A model generated the notes under the pieces. The model made no database searches and had not been told where the DNA came from. It saw nothing but the letters and a program-made list of their open reading frames with translations. The position numbers were made by a program, and so were the translations under genes. A DNA stretch of 64,000 bases from Roseiarcus sp963741405 (GTDB taxonomy: Bacteria; Pseudomonadota; Alphaproteobacteria; Rhizobiales; Beijerinckiaceae): positions 62,001 to 126,000 of the forward strand of contig CAVUHX010000007.1 of assembly GCA_963741405.1 (NCBI GenBank), given 5' to 3'. Below, piece after piece: positions 53,056 to 61,673 of this stretch (position 1 is its first letter; each line of letters starts with the position of its first letter).

Positions 53056-54750
53056 ATGAACGCTCAGCCGTGGTTGAAGTCCTATCCCGCCGGCGTCCGC
53101 TGGGACGCGCCGCTCCAGACGGCGCCCGCGCAAAGCGTTCTGGCGGAAGCAGTGCGGCGCTTCGGTCCGCTTCCCGCGCTGCAGTTCATGGACAAGCGGA
53201 TCACCTACGCGGAGCTCGAAGCGCTGTCCGACCGCGCAGCGGCGGGGTTCCAGAAACTCGGGGTCGGACCCGGCGTGAATGTCGGCCTCTATCTGCCGAA
53301 CACTCCCCATTATCCGATCGCTTTCTTCGGCGTGCTGAAGGCCGGGGGCGCGGTCGTCAATTATTCGCCGCTCGACGCGATCCGCACGCTCGAGCTCAAG
53401 GTCGGCGACAGCGACACGGATATCCTCGTCACCCTCGACCTGGCCACGCTCTATCCCCAGGCCGAAAAGCTTCTCGGCTTGACGCGGCTGAAGAGAATCG
53501 TCGTCGGCGAATTCGCCGAATACGCGCTCGCGCCCTGGCCGGTGAAAGCGTTCATGACGGCGCAGAGCATGCTGTCCGCGGTCGGGCGAGACGAGCGCAT
53601 TGTCGCCTTCCACGACCTCCTCGACAACGACGGGCGCTTTACCGCGCATGATATCGGCGTTCCGGAGGATGCGCTCGCGGTCATCCAGTACACCGGCGGC
53701 ACGACCGGTCTGCCCAAGGGCGCAATGCTGACCCACGCCAACCTGACCGTAGCCTGCGGGCAATATCTGGAGTCGACAAAGTCCCTGCCGGAGCCGCTGA
53801 GGGAAGGCGAGGAGCGCTTCCTCGCCATCCTGCCGCTGTTCCACATCTTCGGGCTCTCGGTCGTCCTGATGCTCGGGCTGCGCCTGGGGGCCGAACTCGT
53901 TCTGCACCCGCGCTTCGACCCCGCGGCCGCGGCGAAGGACATCGTCCTCAAGAAGATTACCCTCTATTCCGGGGTGCCGACGATGCATGTCGCGCTGATC
54001 AGCCTGCCGGGGATCGAGACGATGGACCTGTCGTCGCTCCGGTACTGCTCGTCGGGCGGCGCGCCGCTCCCCTTGTCCGTCCAGGAGAGATTCCAGAAAT
54101 TGTCCGGCTGCCGCCTCTGCGAGGGCTGGGGCATGTCGGAGACCTCGCCGACCGGCACCTTCACCCCGCCGCAAGGTCCGGTGAAGCCGGGCTCGTGTGG
54201 TGTTCCCCTGCCGGGGATCGAGTTCAAGTTCGTCGACGTCAACGACGCCGAGCGGGAGGTCGCTCCCGGTGAACCCGGCGAACTCTGCATCCGCGGCCCC
54301 AACGTGATGAAGGGCTACTGGAAGAAGCCGGACGAGACTCGGGAGTCGTTGACCTCCGACGGCTACTTCCGCACCGGCGACGTCGGCACCATGGACGAGG
54401 ACGGTTACCTCTATGTCGTCGACCGCACCAAGGATATGCTGCTCGTCGGCGGCTTCAACGTCTATCCGCGCAACATCGAGGAGGCGATCTACCAGCACCC
54501 GTCGGTCGAGGAAGCGAGCGTCATCGGCGTGCCCGACGCCTACCGCGGCGAAACCCCGAAGGCCTTCGTCAAGCTCAAGGCCGGCGCGCCGCCGCTGTCG
54601 CTGGACGACCTGAAGGCGTTCCTCAAGGACCGGCTGGGCAAGCATGAAATGATCAGCGCGCTCGAAATCCGCGACGAGTTGCCGAAGACGGGCGTCGGCA
54701 AGATCTCGAAGAAGGATTTGCGCGAAGCCGAGCAGGCCCGCGCGGGCTGA
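53056..54750 (+). CDS. Long-chain-fatty-acid-CoA ligase (FadD-like)
   Basis: The 564-residue ANL enzyme has QYTGGTTGLPKGAMLTHANL (about 213-232), PLFHIFGLSVV, GWGMSETSPTG and the C-terminal catalytic lysine in ELPKTGVGKISKK. The PLFHIFGL and GWGMSE wording is typical of long-chain acyl-CoA ligases for beta-oxidation or lipid synthesis. GCGAGGGAG precedes the ATG. It is monocistronic as far as can be seen. The next 416 bases hold no gene but contain an AT-rich promoter and hairpin for the GcrA-like gene. Confidence 0.93.
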   Translation: MNAQPWLKSYPAGVRWDAPLQTAPAQSVLAEAVRRFGPLPALQFMDKRITYAELEALSDRAAAGFQKLGVGPGVNVGLYLPNTPHYPIAFFGVLKAGGAVVNYSPLDAIRTLELKVGDSDTDILVTLDLATLYPQAEKLLGLTRLKRIVVGEFAEYALAPWPVKAFMTAQSMLSAVGRDERIVAFHDLLDNDGRFTAHDIGVPEDALAVIQYTGGTTGLPKGAMLTHANLTVACGQYLESTKSLPEPLREGEERFLAILPLFHIFGLSVVLMLGLRLGAELVLHPRFDPAAAAKDIVLKKITLYSGVPTMHVALISLPGIETMDLSSLRYCSSGGAPLPLSVQERFQKLSGCRLCEGWGMSETSPTGTFTPPQGPVKPGSCGVPLPGIEFKFVDVNDAEREVAPGEPGELCIRGPNVMKGYWKKPDETRESLTSDGYFRTGDVGTMDEDGYLYVVDRTKDMLLVGGFNVYPRNIEEAIYQHPSVEEASVIGVPDAYRGETPKAFVKLKAGAPPLSLDDLKAFLKDRLGKHEMISALEIRDELPKTGVGKISKKDLREAEQARAG

Positions 54751-54984
54751 GCGCATCGAGGGCGGGATGCTCACGTTCTCGGCTCGGAAGGCCGGCGTTT
54801 TGCAACGGCGGTTGGCGGCGCCTGCGAAGGGCGTTCGCATGGCGCGGCGCGACGCCTTTCTGCGGTGAGCCTCAGGTGAGCCTCCAACGAAAGTTTCCCG
54901 TCGTTGAATCCGGCCAAGGAAGGAATTGTTTCCCGCCAATTCCTTATTTCGACCAGCTTAATAAGCTAGATCTATAATTACGAC

Positions 54985-55014
54985 TTGAAAAAAGTGCAAT
55001 CGTCTCCAAATAAT
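54985..55014 (+). promoter_or_regulatory. Putative promoter of the gcrA-like gene
   Basis: TTGAAA at 54985-54990 and AATAAT at 55009-55014 are 18 bases apart in an AT-rich patch that stands out from the high-GC surroundings. The implied leader to the ATG at 55167 is about 145 bases and contains a strong hairpin. AGCTT-AAT-AAGCT just upstream (54956-54968) may be an operator. Confidence 0.45.
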
Positions 55015-55116
55015 CAATACGGAAGGTTAAACGACGTCCTTGAAATAAACGGCGGAAAAGCCTTTCCGTTGGAGAGGGTAAGCTTTCCATAATTCTGTAG
55101 GAGAGGTTATCTTCGA

Positions 55117-55140
55117 GCGCCGTACGATCGTGTACGGCGC
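55117..55140 (+). promoter_or_regulatory. Hairpin in the leader of the gcrA-like gene
   Basis: GCGCCGTAC at 55117-55125 pairs perfectly with GTACGGCGC at 55132-55140 around GATCGT, 27 bases before the start codon. There is no T-tract, so it is not a normal terminator. It could be an operator or a translation-control structure. Confidence 0.5.
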
Positions 55141-55166
55141 ACGGAAGAGAGTTTATGGGGTGAGAA

Positions 55167-55490
55167 ATGGCCGAGATCGCCAAGCCTATCAATCGCCCCA
55201 CAGACAATAACGGGTTCCGCGGTAGGCAGGAGGCCGATGGGAAATATCGCCTTCGTTCCGCGTCGCTCGTCGCGTCGGTTCCCGTCAGATTTATCGAGCT
55301 GCGGCCCAACATGTGCCGCTGGCCGATCGGCGATCCGCAACACTTCGAAACATTCCGGTTCTGCGGTTCTGCATGCCCGTCTGAGGCAAGCTATTGCAAC
55401 ACGCACGCCGCGATTGCGCACGCTCCAACCCGTCCAGCCACGCGACGAGAGTTCAATTTTAAGCTGCGACCCCCGGCAAGAGTCGCGTGA
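55167..55490 (+). CDS. Short GcrA-family protein
   Basis: The 107-residue protein matches the C-terminal zinc-binding-like part of GcrA, the alphaproteobacterial cell-cycle regulator: FIELRPNMCRWPIGDP, FRFCGSACP and SYCNTHAAIAHAP. GcrA itself is about 170 residues and starts with a helix-turn-helix for methylated DNA. That domain is missing here, so the protein may act as a partner or decoy of GcrA or sigma-70, to which the GcrA C-terminus binds. GGGGTGAGAA precedes the ATG. It is flanked by small unknown genes. Confidence 0.8.
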   Translation: MAEIAKPINRPTDNNGFRGRQEADGKYRLRSASLVASVPVRFIELRPNMCRWPIGDPQHFETFRFCGSACPSEASYCNTHAAIAHAPTRPATRREFNFKLRPPARVA

Positions 55491-55668
55491 CCACAGCGGC
55501 TGACCACCGGACGAGTTTTGTCAGACCGATCGGAGGGTTTTCCCGATCGAGCCCGCAGAGGCTCTCCAATGGACTGAGTTCCATCGAGCCGTCGCGGAAG
55601 TCGAAGCGGCTTCGCCGGCGCGATCCAGGATGCGTGATCGCGGCCCACGCCAGAATGAGGAGTGGACG

Positions 55669-55884
55669 ATGTACCGAGTGACGTTCAACAGGGCGCATGA
55701 GGAGCCGCGCCAGATCGCCACGGCGGAAAAATTCGCCGTGGCCCTCTCAGCAGCCAGAAAGGCGGGGGCTTTGCTGCACGAAGGAAAGGGAAGCGGGCAA
55801 GGCTTTCTTTTCGATGTCTGCGGGCACGAAGGCGACCACGATTTTTCGATCGGGATCGAGAAGCCAGGTCACTCAAGTCTGTAG
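55669..55884 (+). CDS. Small protein of unknown function
   Basis: The 71-residue protein starts YRVTFNRAHEEPRQI and contains AVALSAARKAGALLHEGKGSG and a CGHEGDHDFSIGIE end. It is soluble, with a mixed alpha/beta pattern and no signal peptide. A GAGGAG site 8 bases before the ATG at 55669 makes translation likely. I do not recognise the family. Confidence 0.6.
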   Translation: MYRVTFNRAHEEPRQIATAEKFAVALSAARKAGALLHEGKGSGQGFLFDVCGHEGDHDFSIGIEKPGHSSL

Positions 55885-56222
55885 ACTTCGCTCCGCACTG
55901 CCGAGGGAGGCGCCCCTGCGGGTGCATGAGGCCGGCTCTCCATGAGAACGTCCGGCAAAGCCGCGCCTCGGGCCGAACCGCGGCGCAGTTGGCGAGGCTG
56001 GTTGTCGGGAAAAAGAAGAACGACGGCGGGCCGGGGGTGCGGCCCCGAAAGCGGCGCCCTGGCCCCGAAACGATTGCGGCTGAGGATTTGAACGCCAGCA
56101 AAGACGCGTCACAATTCGGTTCGATAGTGGATTTCCAGTCGCGCGCCGAACTTCGACGGGGCGGCGTGCCTGATCGACGCCTTCAAAAGCATGACGGCGA
56201 GGCGGCGCACGGAGAGACGGGG

Positions 56223-56513
56223 ATGGAATTTATCCTGATGAAATTGGTCGGGCAAAGCGTCAGGCCCGGGTCGATTTTCGGGATTCTGGACAAAGACAAT
56301 CCGGGCCAACTCCCGCCAGCGCCAGGTGGCTATTGGTCGGATCACGGCGCAATGACTGAGGAGAACTTTCCATTTGCCGCCGAGGCAAAACAGGCGATCG
56401 CAAAGAGTGGATATTTCCTTGTTGGCACTGACGCTATCGAAACGATCGGCCGTTCGACTCGTCGAGGTCCTCGGTCTCGCGCTGCCCTTCGCGAGAACCG
56501 CGCCAGCAGATGA
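56223..56513 (+). CDS. Small protein of unknown function
   Basis: The 96-residue frame starts MEFILMKLVGQSVRPGSIFG and contains LPPAPGGYWSDHGAMTEENF and KQAIAKSGYFLVGTDAIETI before a basic tail. GGAGAGACGG precedes the ATG. It may be a genuine small protein of an accessory region, but the frame remains open further upstream and the C-terminal tail is arginine-rich and may be out of the original frame. No family is recognised. Confidence 0.4.
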   Translation: MEFILMKLVGQSVRPGSIFGILDKDNPGQLPPAPGGYWSDHGAMTEENFPFAAEAKQAIAKSGYFLVGTDAIETIGRSTRRGPRSRAALRENRASR

Positions 56514-56977
56514 CCCGCGGGCGCCTTTGGCATCCCAGCCCCGTCGGGGGCAGAGTTAAAAACCAGAGCGTTAGTGCTGTTGATTGGGCGTGCCTGCAAT
56601 TGCTAATTCAGTGGCGAAGTCAATGACGGCTCGACGATGGCCCGGATTCGCGATGCTCAAAAATGCGTCTATGAGACGCAACCCCTCTTGGGCGCCCGGC
56701 AGGGGTGGCAATGCCTCGTCTGGCCTTGTTTAAGCCATCCACGAGGTAGAATCCGCAGGCGCGTCGTCGTTGGAATTGCTTTGGCTCATGTGACACCTTC
56801 CGACGTCCATCATTGCACGAATCGGGTACCGGACCTCGCGCGAAAGGCGGTCACACATTCGCTCGCCAACAGTAAGGCTGGTTGTCCCCCAACGTTTCAA
56901 ATTAACAATTCCGGGGACGAACCGCTGTTCAATAATGAACACGCCGGTGCGAAAAACGTCCGGGGCGCCAACCCGGC
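56514..56977. other. Intergenic region without a recognised gene
   Basis: These 464 bases between a small unknown gene and the convergent Crp/Fnr gene hold short frames on both strands, none with a ribosome site plus recognisable protein. Composition is less GC-rich than average. I see no RNA gene or strong hairpin. Confidence 0.5.
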
Positions 56978-57634
56978 CTAGTCGCGCAGAACGACGCTCA
57001 GCAACGAACTATGAATTTTCAGTTCCCCGTTGTACTCGATAAAGCCGAGCTTCCTGAATTTGTTCATGAACGAGCTCACGCGGGGCCGCGTCGTCCCGAT
57101 CATGTCGGCAAGCATCTCCTGGCTGATCTTCGTGGTGATCGGCTCCGGCTTTCCCTCCTTGCCGAAATTCGCCAGCAGCAGAAGCGTGCGGGCCAGGCGT
57201 TTTTCACTCGAATTGAACAGATGGTCCACGAGGTCCGCTTCAACGCGGCTGTTGCGGGTCAACAGGTGGGCGGTGAAGACCTCGGCAAAAGCCTGCTCGG
57301 CATGAAGGACTCGGATCATCTCCGCTTTTTCGATGCGCATCGCCGTGGCGTGGGTCATTGTGGTCGCCGTGGCCAGGCGCAAAGGTTGCGCAATCAGACA
57401 GCCTTCGCCGAAAAAGTCCCCCTCGCCAAGCAGGCCGACGACCGCCTCCCTCCCTTGTTCGGAGGTCACGGCAATCTTGATTTTGCCGTGCGCGATGTAG
57501 AATACGCAGTCGGCAGCGTCTCCCTGGGAGAAAATGACCTGTCCCGTCCGATACTCGGACAGGGTTCGGCCGTGGTTCATGGTCGCGAGGAACGCGTCCG
57601 GGTCAAACGAACCGCTCTTGGCTTTCGGTGTCAT
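56978..57634 (-). CDS. Crp/Fnr-family transcription regulator
   Basis: The 218-residue protein has a cNMP-binding barrel (about 20-130; TGQVIFSQGDAADCVFYIAH) and a winged helix with ISQEMLADMIGTTRPRVSSF, followed by KLGFIEYNGELKIHSSLL. There is no N-terminal cysteine cluster. This branch is common in Rhizobiales in many copies, with unknown signals. It is distinct from the regulator at 49720. The neighbouring genes are unrelated or broken, so the targets are unclear. Confidence 0.9.
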   Translation of the reverse strand: MTPKAKSGSFDPDAFLATMNHGRTLSEYRTGQVIFSQGDAADCVFYIAHGKIKIAVTSEQGREAVVGLLGEGDFFGEGCLIAQPLRLATATTMTHATAMRIEKAEMIRVLHAEQAFAEVFTAHLLTRNSRVEADLVDHLFNSSEKRLARTLLLLANFGKEGKPEPITTKISQEMLADMIGTTRPRVSSFMNKFRKLGFIEYNGELKIHSSLLSVVLRD

Positions 57635-57908
57635 GAACGAATTCCCTGGCGCCTGGGTTGGAATCGTAGCACTCGCCAGCCGAACCGACCAATGTGCCCG
57701 ATCCTGTTGAACCGTTGTCAGAATTCAGCCAGCGCCGGCGTGCTGTGGTTCGCGCAAGTTGACCGCGTCCGATGACGGCAACTCGGGTTCGCGACCCGCA
57801 TCTCACCAACGCTTTTTTTGGTTTGCGCCTCGGACTTGCTCACGTGATCGTGATAGGATCGGTCCGCGCCGCTTCCTGGCAGGGGCGCAATCTGCCGGAC
57901 TACCCACA

Positions 57909-58614
57909 ATGACCGAACGCAAACCTCTTGGCGAACGTGCAGACGTCGAGGCGGTCGCCGCGCTTGCATCCGTCGCCGGAATGACCGTCGTCGACGTCGG
58001 CTGCGGCGCCGGCAAATCCTCACGGGAACTCGCCGCGCTGGGCGCGACCGTCATCGCGGTTGAGCCGGACCCGATTTCAGGCGGCCAAGAACCGCACGGC
58101 CGAACCGACGCCGGGCGTCGTCTTCCATGAGGCCCGGGCGGAGCGCCTGCCGGTGACGTCCGGCTCGGCAGACGGCGTATTTTTCTTCCGCTCGCTGCAT
58201 CACGTGCCGATCGAGAGGATGGAGGTCGCCATCGCCGAGGCGGCTCGCGCGCTGAAGCCGGAGGCCGGCTTCCTCTGCGTGGTCGAACCGGGAATGGACG
58301 GAACCCACTTCCCGGTGATGCGTCCGTTCAACGACGAGACGCGCGTGCGCAACGCAGCGCAGAAGGCCCTGCGGAACACCGCGCAGCGCCTCTTCCGCGA
58401 GGTCGAACTGTTTCGCTATGTCCAGTATCCGCGCTACCCCGATTTCGAGACGCTGGTCACGCGGGTGACGGGCCACACCTATCTCGAGGTCCGCCGCGAG
58501 CATGTCGAGACCGACGAAGTCCGCGCCCTGTTCGAGGCCGGACGGACGGAGGCCGGCGATTACCGGTTCGAGCAGCCGATGCTGCTGGATGTTTATCGGG
58601 CGCCGAGGCGATAA
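57909..58614 (+). pseudogene. SAM-dependent methyltransferase gene with a single-base frameshift
   Basis: The start encodes a class I methyltransferase with the SAM motif MTVVDVGCGAGKSSRELAAL and VIAVEPDPI. At 58077 an extra T in a TTT run shifts the frame. Without it the protein continues QAAKNRTAEPTPGVVFHEAR, SADGVFFFRSLHHVP and ends LDVYRAPRR at 58614, about 235 residues in all. The substrate is unknown. It may be intact if the run length is a sequencing error. Confidence 0.8.
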
Positions 58615-58731
58615 AGACCGACTTATCAGTGTAAATATAGGTCGGAGCCCGATTCCGCGGCGACGTTAAACGCCGTCACAAGCCGCTGAAATCCCTGGGG
58701 ACCGCCGTGAAATTAGCGCTAAACTTGGCCG

Positions 58732-59500
58732 TCAGTCCCTGCGGCTCAGCGCCTCGTAGACCGCCGTCTCGAAGGCCAGAAAGCCGTCGAGCGCGGTCGG
58801 GTCCATGAACGGGAAAAGCTGGCTCGCCCAGAATCCGGCGACGCCGTTCCCTGCGGTCGATCCAGTAATAGAGGTTGCCGAGGCCGGCCCAGCCGATCCA
58901 ACCTGCGGGCCGCCCGGTTGGAGCGTCCTCGCATGGCGAGCGTCAGCCGCGGCGTCACACACGACGCGGAGTTCTTCCCGGGCAAAGAAAGTCCTGGGGG
59001 CTGACCTTCATGGTCAACGACGTCCCAAGCAGCGCCCGGCCGCCCATGAAGGCCTCCGGGTCTTCCGGCAGATCGAAGGCTCAGCCCCGCATCGAAATAG
59101 TGGTAGCCGACACCCGACGTGTGGAGCATCAGCATGCAGGTCGTGACGTCGCGCCTTGGCGGCCTCAGCCTGGGTTCGCCGCCGTCGTCAAAACTCTCGA
59201 GCACCTGCAGCCTGCCGATCTCGGGCGCGTAGCGCTTTGCCGCGCGTCGAGGTCGAGCGGGCCCCGCTCGGCCAGTTGCAGAACAGCCGCGCCAGTGATC
59301 GCCTTGGTGCAGGAGAAGAGCGCGAACACGCTGTCAACCGTCATCGGTGCGGCGCCGCCGAGCCGCCTCACGCCGGCCGCGCCTTCGTAGACGGCGCCGG
59401 CGCGGTTAGCGGCCATCGCGACGATGCCGGGAATGTTCGGCTGGCTGGTCGTCACCCGCGCAAGAATGGCGTGTGCAGCGGCGGAGAAGGTAGCGTCCAT
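58732..59500 (-). pseudogene. Multiply frameshifted serine hydrolase (beta-lactamase family)
   Basis: The 5' part from the ATG at 59500 encodes TVDSVFALFSCTKAITGAAV, containing the SxxK active site of class C beta-lactamase-like esterases. The protein then passes through at least four frames, with LHTSGVGYHYFDA, then NLYYWIDRR-like text and a final FMDPTALDGFLAFETAVYEA before the stop at 58732. So many indels within 770 bases argue for real decay. A GAGGAG site remains before the start. Confidence 0.75.
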
Positions 59501-59693
59501 GGGCGGCTCCTCGAGGCCCACAGCGAAGCCGAGGCGGAAACGAGGTCGACGGCGTGGTTCGATCACCGCGAAGCGGATTCGCTCGAGTTTGACGACGGTC
59601 TCGTCTGATTGTGAAGCGCGTTGGCCCTCTTGGTTTTTGGCATGGCGCTGGAAAGCGGCGCCGGCTCTTCCGACTTAGAAGAAGACCAGTTTC

Positions 59694-59727
59694 TTGACAA
59701 GGTTACGCCAGCGTTCTATGTTTGTTC
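59694..59727 (+). promoter_or_regulatory. LexA-controlled promoter (SOS box over a sigma-70 promoter)
   Basis: TTGACA at 59694-59699 and TATGTT at 59717-59722 are separated by exactly 17 bases, a near-consensus promoter. GTTC at 59713-59716 and GTTC at 59724-59727, seven bases apart, form the direct-repeat LexA box of Alphaproteobacteria and overlap the -10 element. Both features together make a chance match unlikely. Known SOS genes (lexA, recA, imuAB-dnaE2, uvrA) are not downstream. Confidence 0.8.
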
Positions 59728-59757
59728 GTAAGCGCCGCCCTGAAACGAGAAGGCCAA

Positions 59758-60210
59758 GTGTCGGGTTCCGTCGAAGCCATTTTCGCTGCCGCCGCGCGCA
59801 CGCGTCCGTCGAAGGCCGGGCGGCAAGCGCTGGTCGTTGGCCTCTTGGACCGAACCCGTTGGACCGCGCCCGTTGCGGCGCGGGTGACGGCAAAGCGGAA
59901 TCGCCCGGAAATGGCGCCGGAACACCTTGAAAAGGTTGATTCTGCGCTCGGAAACGGCAGGGGCTCGGCAACCCGGACCCGCAAGATCCGGCGCCAGGAG
60001 CGTCCCGAACATTCGCGTCGTCTCGGCGGACGGCCTCGGGCGCGAAGACTATGCGCGGCGCGCCTAACTCGCCGAGCCGCCGCCGGTCGCCTGGAAGTGG
60101 CGCCGCAACAGCTTGAAATGACTGCATCCGCGCCCGGGAAAGGTATGGCCGCGAACACGTCCAAGCCCGAGGATCTGGCGCCCGGCGCGGCGAAGCAGGT
60201 TTCGTCTTGA
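59758..60210 (+). CDS. Possible SOS-controlled ORF with embedded repeats
   Basis: A GTG at 59758 with AGAAGG 4 bases upstream opens a 150-codon frame starting VSGSVEAIFAAAARTRPSKA. From about residue 50 the text becomes repeat-like: EMAPEHLEKVDSALGNGRGS near 59910 and EVAPQQLEMTASAPGKGMAA near 60099 are two diverged copies of one dispersed repeat unit. The first 40 residues could be a real gene start, the rest read-through. Apart from this ORF, the stretch from 59501 to 60206 holds no recognised gene. Confidence 0.3.
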   Translation: MSGSVEAIFAAAARTRPSKAGRQALVVGLLDRTRWTAPVAARVTAKRNRPEMAPEHLEKVDSALGNGRGSATRTRKIRRQERPEHSRRLGGRPRARRLCAARLTRRAAAGRLEVAPQQLEMTASAPGKGMAANTSKPEDLAPGAAKQVSS

Positions 60211-60680
60211 GACCCGCGACTAGCCCCTCCGCTCTCAAGGTCCAGGCCGCGCTCGGCCCGCGCTTCGAGGTCGTCGAATTCGACGCCGGCACGCGCACCG
60301 CCGAGGACGCCGCGGCCGCGATCGGCTGCAAAGCGGCCGAGATCGCAAAATCGCTCATCTTTCGCTCGGCGAGCGGTCGTCCCGTGCTGTTGGTCGCCTC
60401 CGGCGCGCACCGGGTGGATGAAAACAAGGTCGAGGCGTTGGTCGGCGAGCCGATTGCGCGAGCGGACGCCGATTTCGTGCGCGAGGCGACCGGTTTCGCC
60501 ATCGGCGGCGTGCCGCCGGTCGGCCACCGGACGGCGCCGATCGCGCTCATCGACGAGTCGCTCATGGCGTTTAACGAGATCTGGGCGGCGGCCGGCACGC
60601 CGAACGCGGTCTTCCGCCTCACGCCGGCCGACTTGGTCGCGCTGACCGGCGGAACAGTCGTGTCGGTCAAGCGTCAATAG
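60207..60680 (+). CDS. YbaK/ProX-like aminoacyl-tRNA deacylase
   Basis: The 157-residue YbaK-family protein shows EIAKSLIFRSASGRPVLLVA, the helix with NKVEALVGEPIARADADF, the GFAIGGVPPVGH loop and the end NEIWAAAGTPNAVFRLTPAD. The family removes wrongly attached amino acids from tRNA (for example Cys-tRNAPro or Ala-tRNAPro). The TTG start at 60207 overlaps the previous frame's stop. A later start is possible. Confidence 0.88.
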   Translation: MRPATSPSALKVQAALGPRFEVVEFDAGTRTAEDAAAAIGCKAAEIAKSLIFRSASGRPVLLVASGAHRVDENKVEALVGEPIARADADFVREATGFAIGGVPPVGHRTAPIALIDESLMAFNEIWAAAGTPNAVFRLTPADLVALTGGTVVSVKRQ

Positions 60681-60713
60681 AGCCGGTTCGTTTGGCGATC
60701 GTTGGAGGCGCGA

Positions 60714-61520
60714 GTGGCCGCCGAAAGATATGGAAGGATTCGCATTGGCGTCGGCGGCTGGAATTACGAGCCGTGGCGCGGCGCTTTCTATCCGAAGGGC
60801 CTGCCGCACAGAAGCGAGCTCGAGTATGCGAGCCGCAAACTCACCACCATCGAAATCGACAGCACGTACTACGGCTCGAAGACCCCGGAGACCTTCGCGC
60901 GATGGCGCGAGGAGACGCCGGACGAATTCGTCTTCGCTGTCAAAGGACCACGCTTCGCTACCAATCGGCGCGTCCTCGGCGAAGCGGGATCCTCCGTCGA
61001 GCGGTTCTTCAAAACCGGCGTCACAGAGCTCAAAGGCAAGCTGGGGCCGGTCAACTGGCAATTTGCAGCGACCAAAGGATTTGATCCGGACGACTTTGCC
61101 GCCTTCCTGAAACTTCTGCCGTCGTCCGTCGACGGCCTCGCCATTCGTCACGCGGTCGAAGTCCGCAACGACAGCTTCCGAACGGCCGAATTCGTCGGCC
61201 TCGCGCGCGCCCACTCGGTCGCGGTCGTAATCGCAGGCGACAGCGTCTTTCCCCTCATCGCCGATCTCACGGCGTCCTTTGTCTACGCGCGCATCATGGG
61301 TACCAGCGAAAAGGAAACCCTCGGCTATCCGGGCGAAGCGCTCGACGCATGGGTTACGCGCGCCCGGGCATGGGCGGATGGAGGGATGTCGAGCGACTTT
61401 GCGGCCGTTGCCGCGCCCTCCTCCAAACCGCTTGGTCGGGACGTTTTTCTCTACGTGATCAGCGGCTTCAAGGCGCGAAACCCATCCGCTGCAATGGGAC
61501 TGATCGAGCGGCTGCGTTGA
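60714..61520 (+). CDS. DUF72 (YecE-like) family protein
   Basis: The 268-residue TIM-barrel-like protein has the DUF72 signature: IRIGVGGWNYEPWRGAFYP at the start, IEIDSTYYGSKTPETFARW, FAVKGPRFATNRR, then AVEVRNDSFRTAEFV and ASFVYARIMGT. Its biochemical role is not known. GGAGG lies 5 bases before the GTG at 60714. It is 33 bases after the YbaK-like gene and probably shares its transcript. Confidence 0.9.
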   Translation: MAAERYGRIRIGVGGWNYEPWRGAFYPKGLPHRSELEYASRKLTTIEIDSTYYGSKTPETFARWREETPDEFVFAVKGPRFATNRRVLGEAGSSVERFFKTGVTELKGKLGPVNWQFAATKGFDPDDFAAFLKLLPSSVDGLAIRHAVEVRNDSFRTAEFVGLARAHSVAVVIAGDSVFPLIADLTASFVYARIMGTSEKETLGYPGEALDAWVTRARAWADGGMSSDFAAVAAPSSKPLGRDVFLYVISGFKARNPSAAMGLIERLR

Positions 61521-61673
61521 CGCGACTCGCCGACCCTGACCCAATCCGGGACGCCACGCCCTCCGCTACGGTAACCCGCTCGCAACCTTAAGCGCACATA
61601 AATAACGGCGTTCACGTTGCGCGCTCGTCATACGACCTGCGCGTCGGGATGGAACAGGGCGCGTGGAAGGCGG

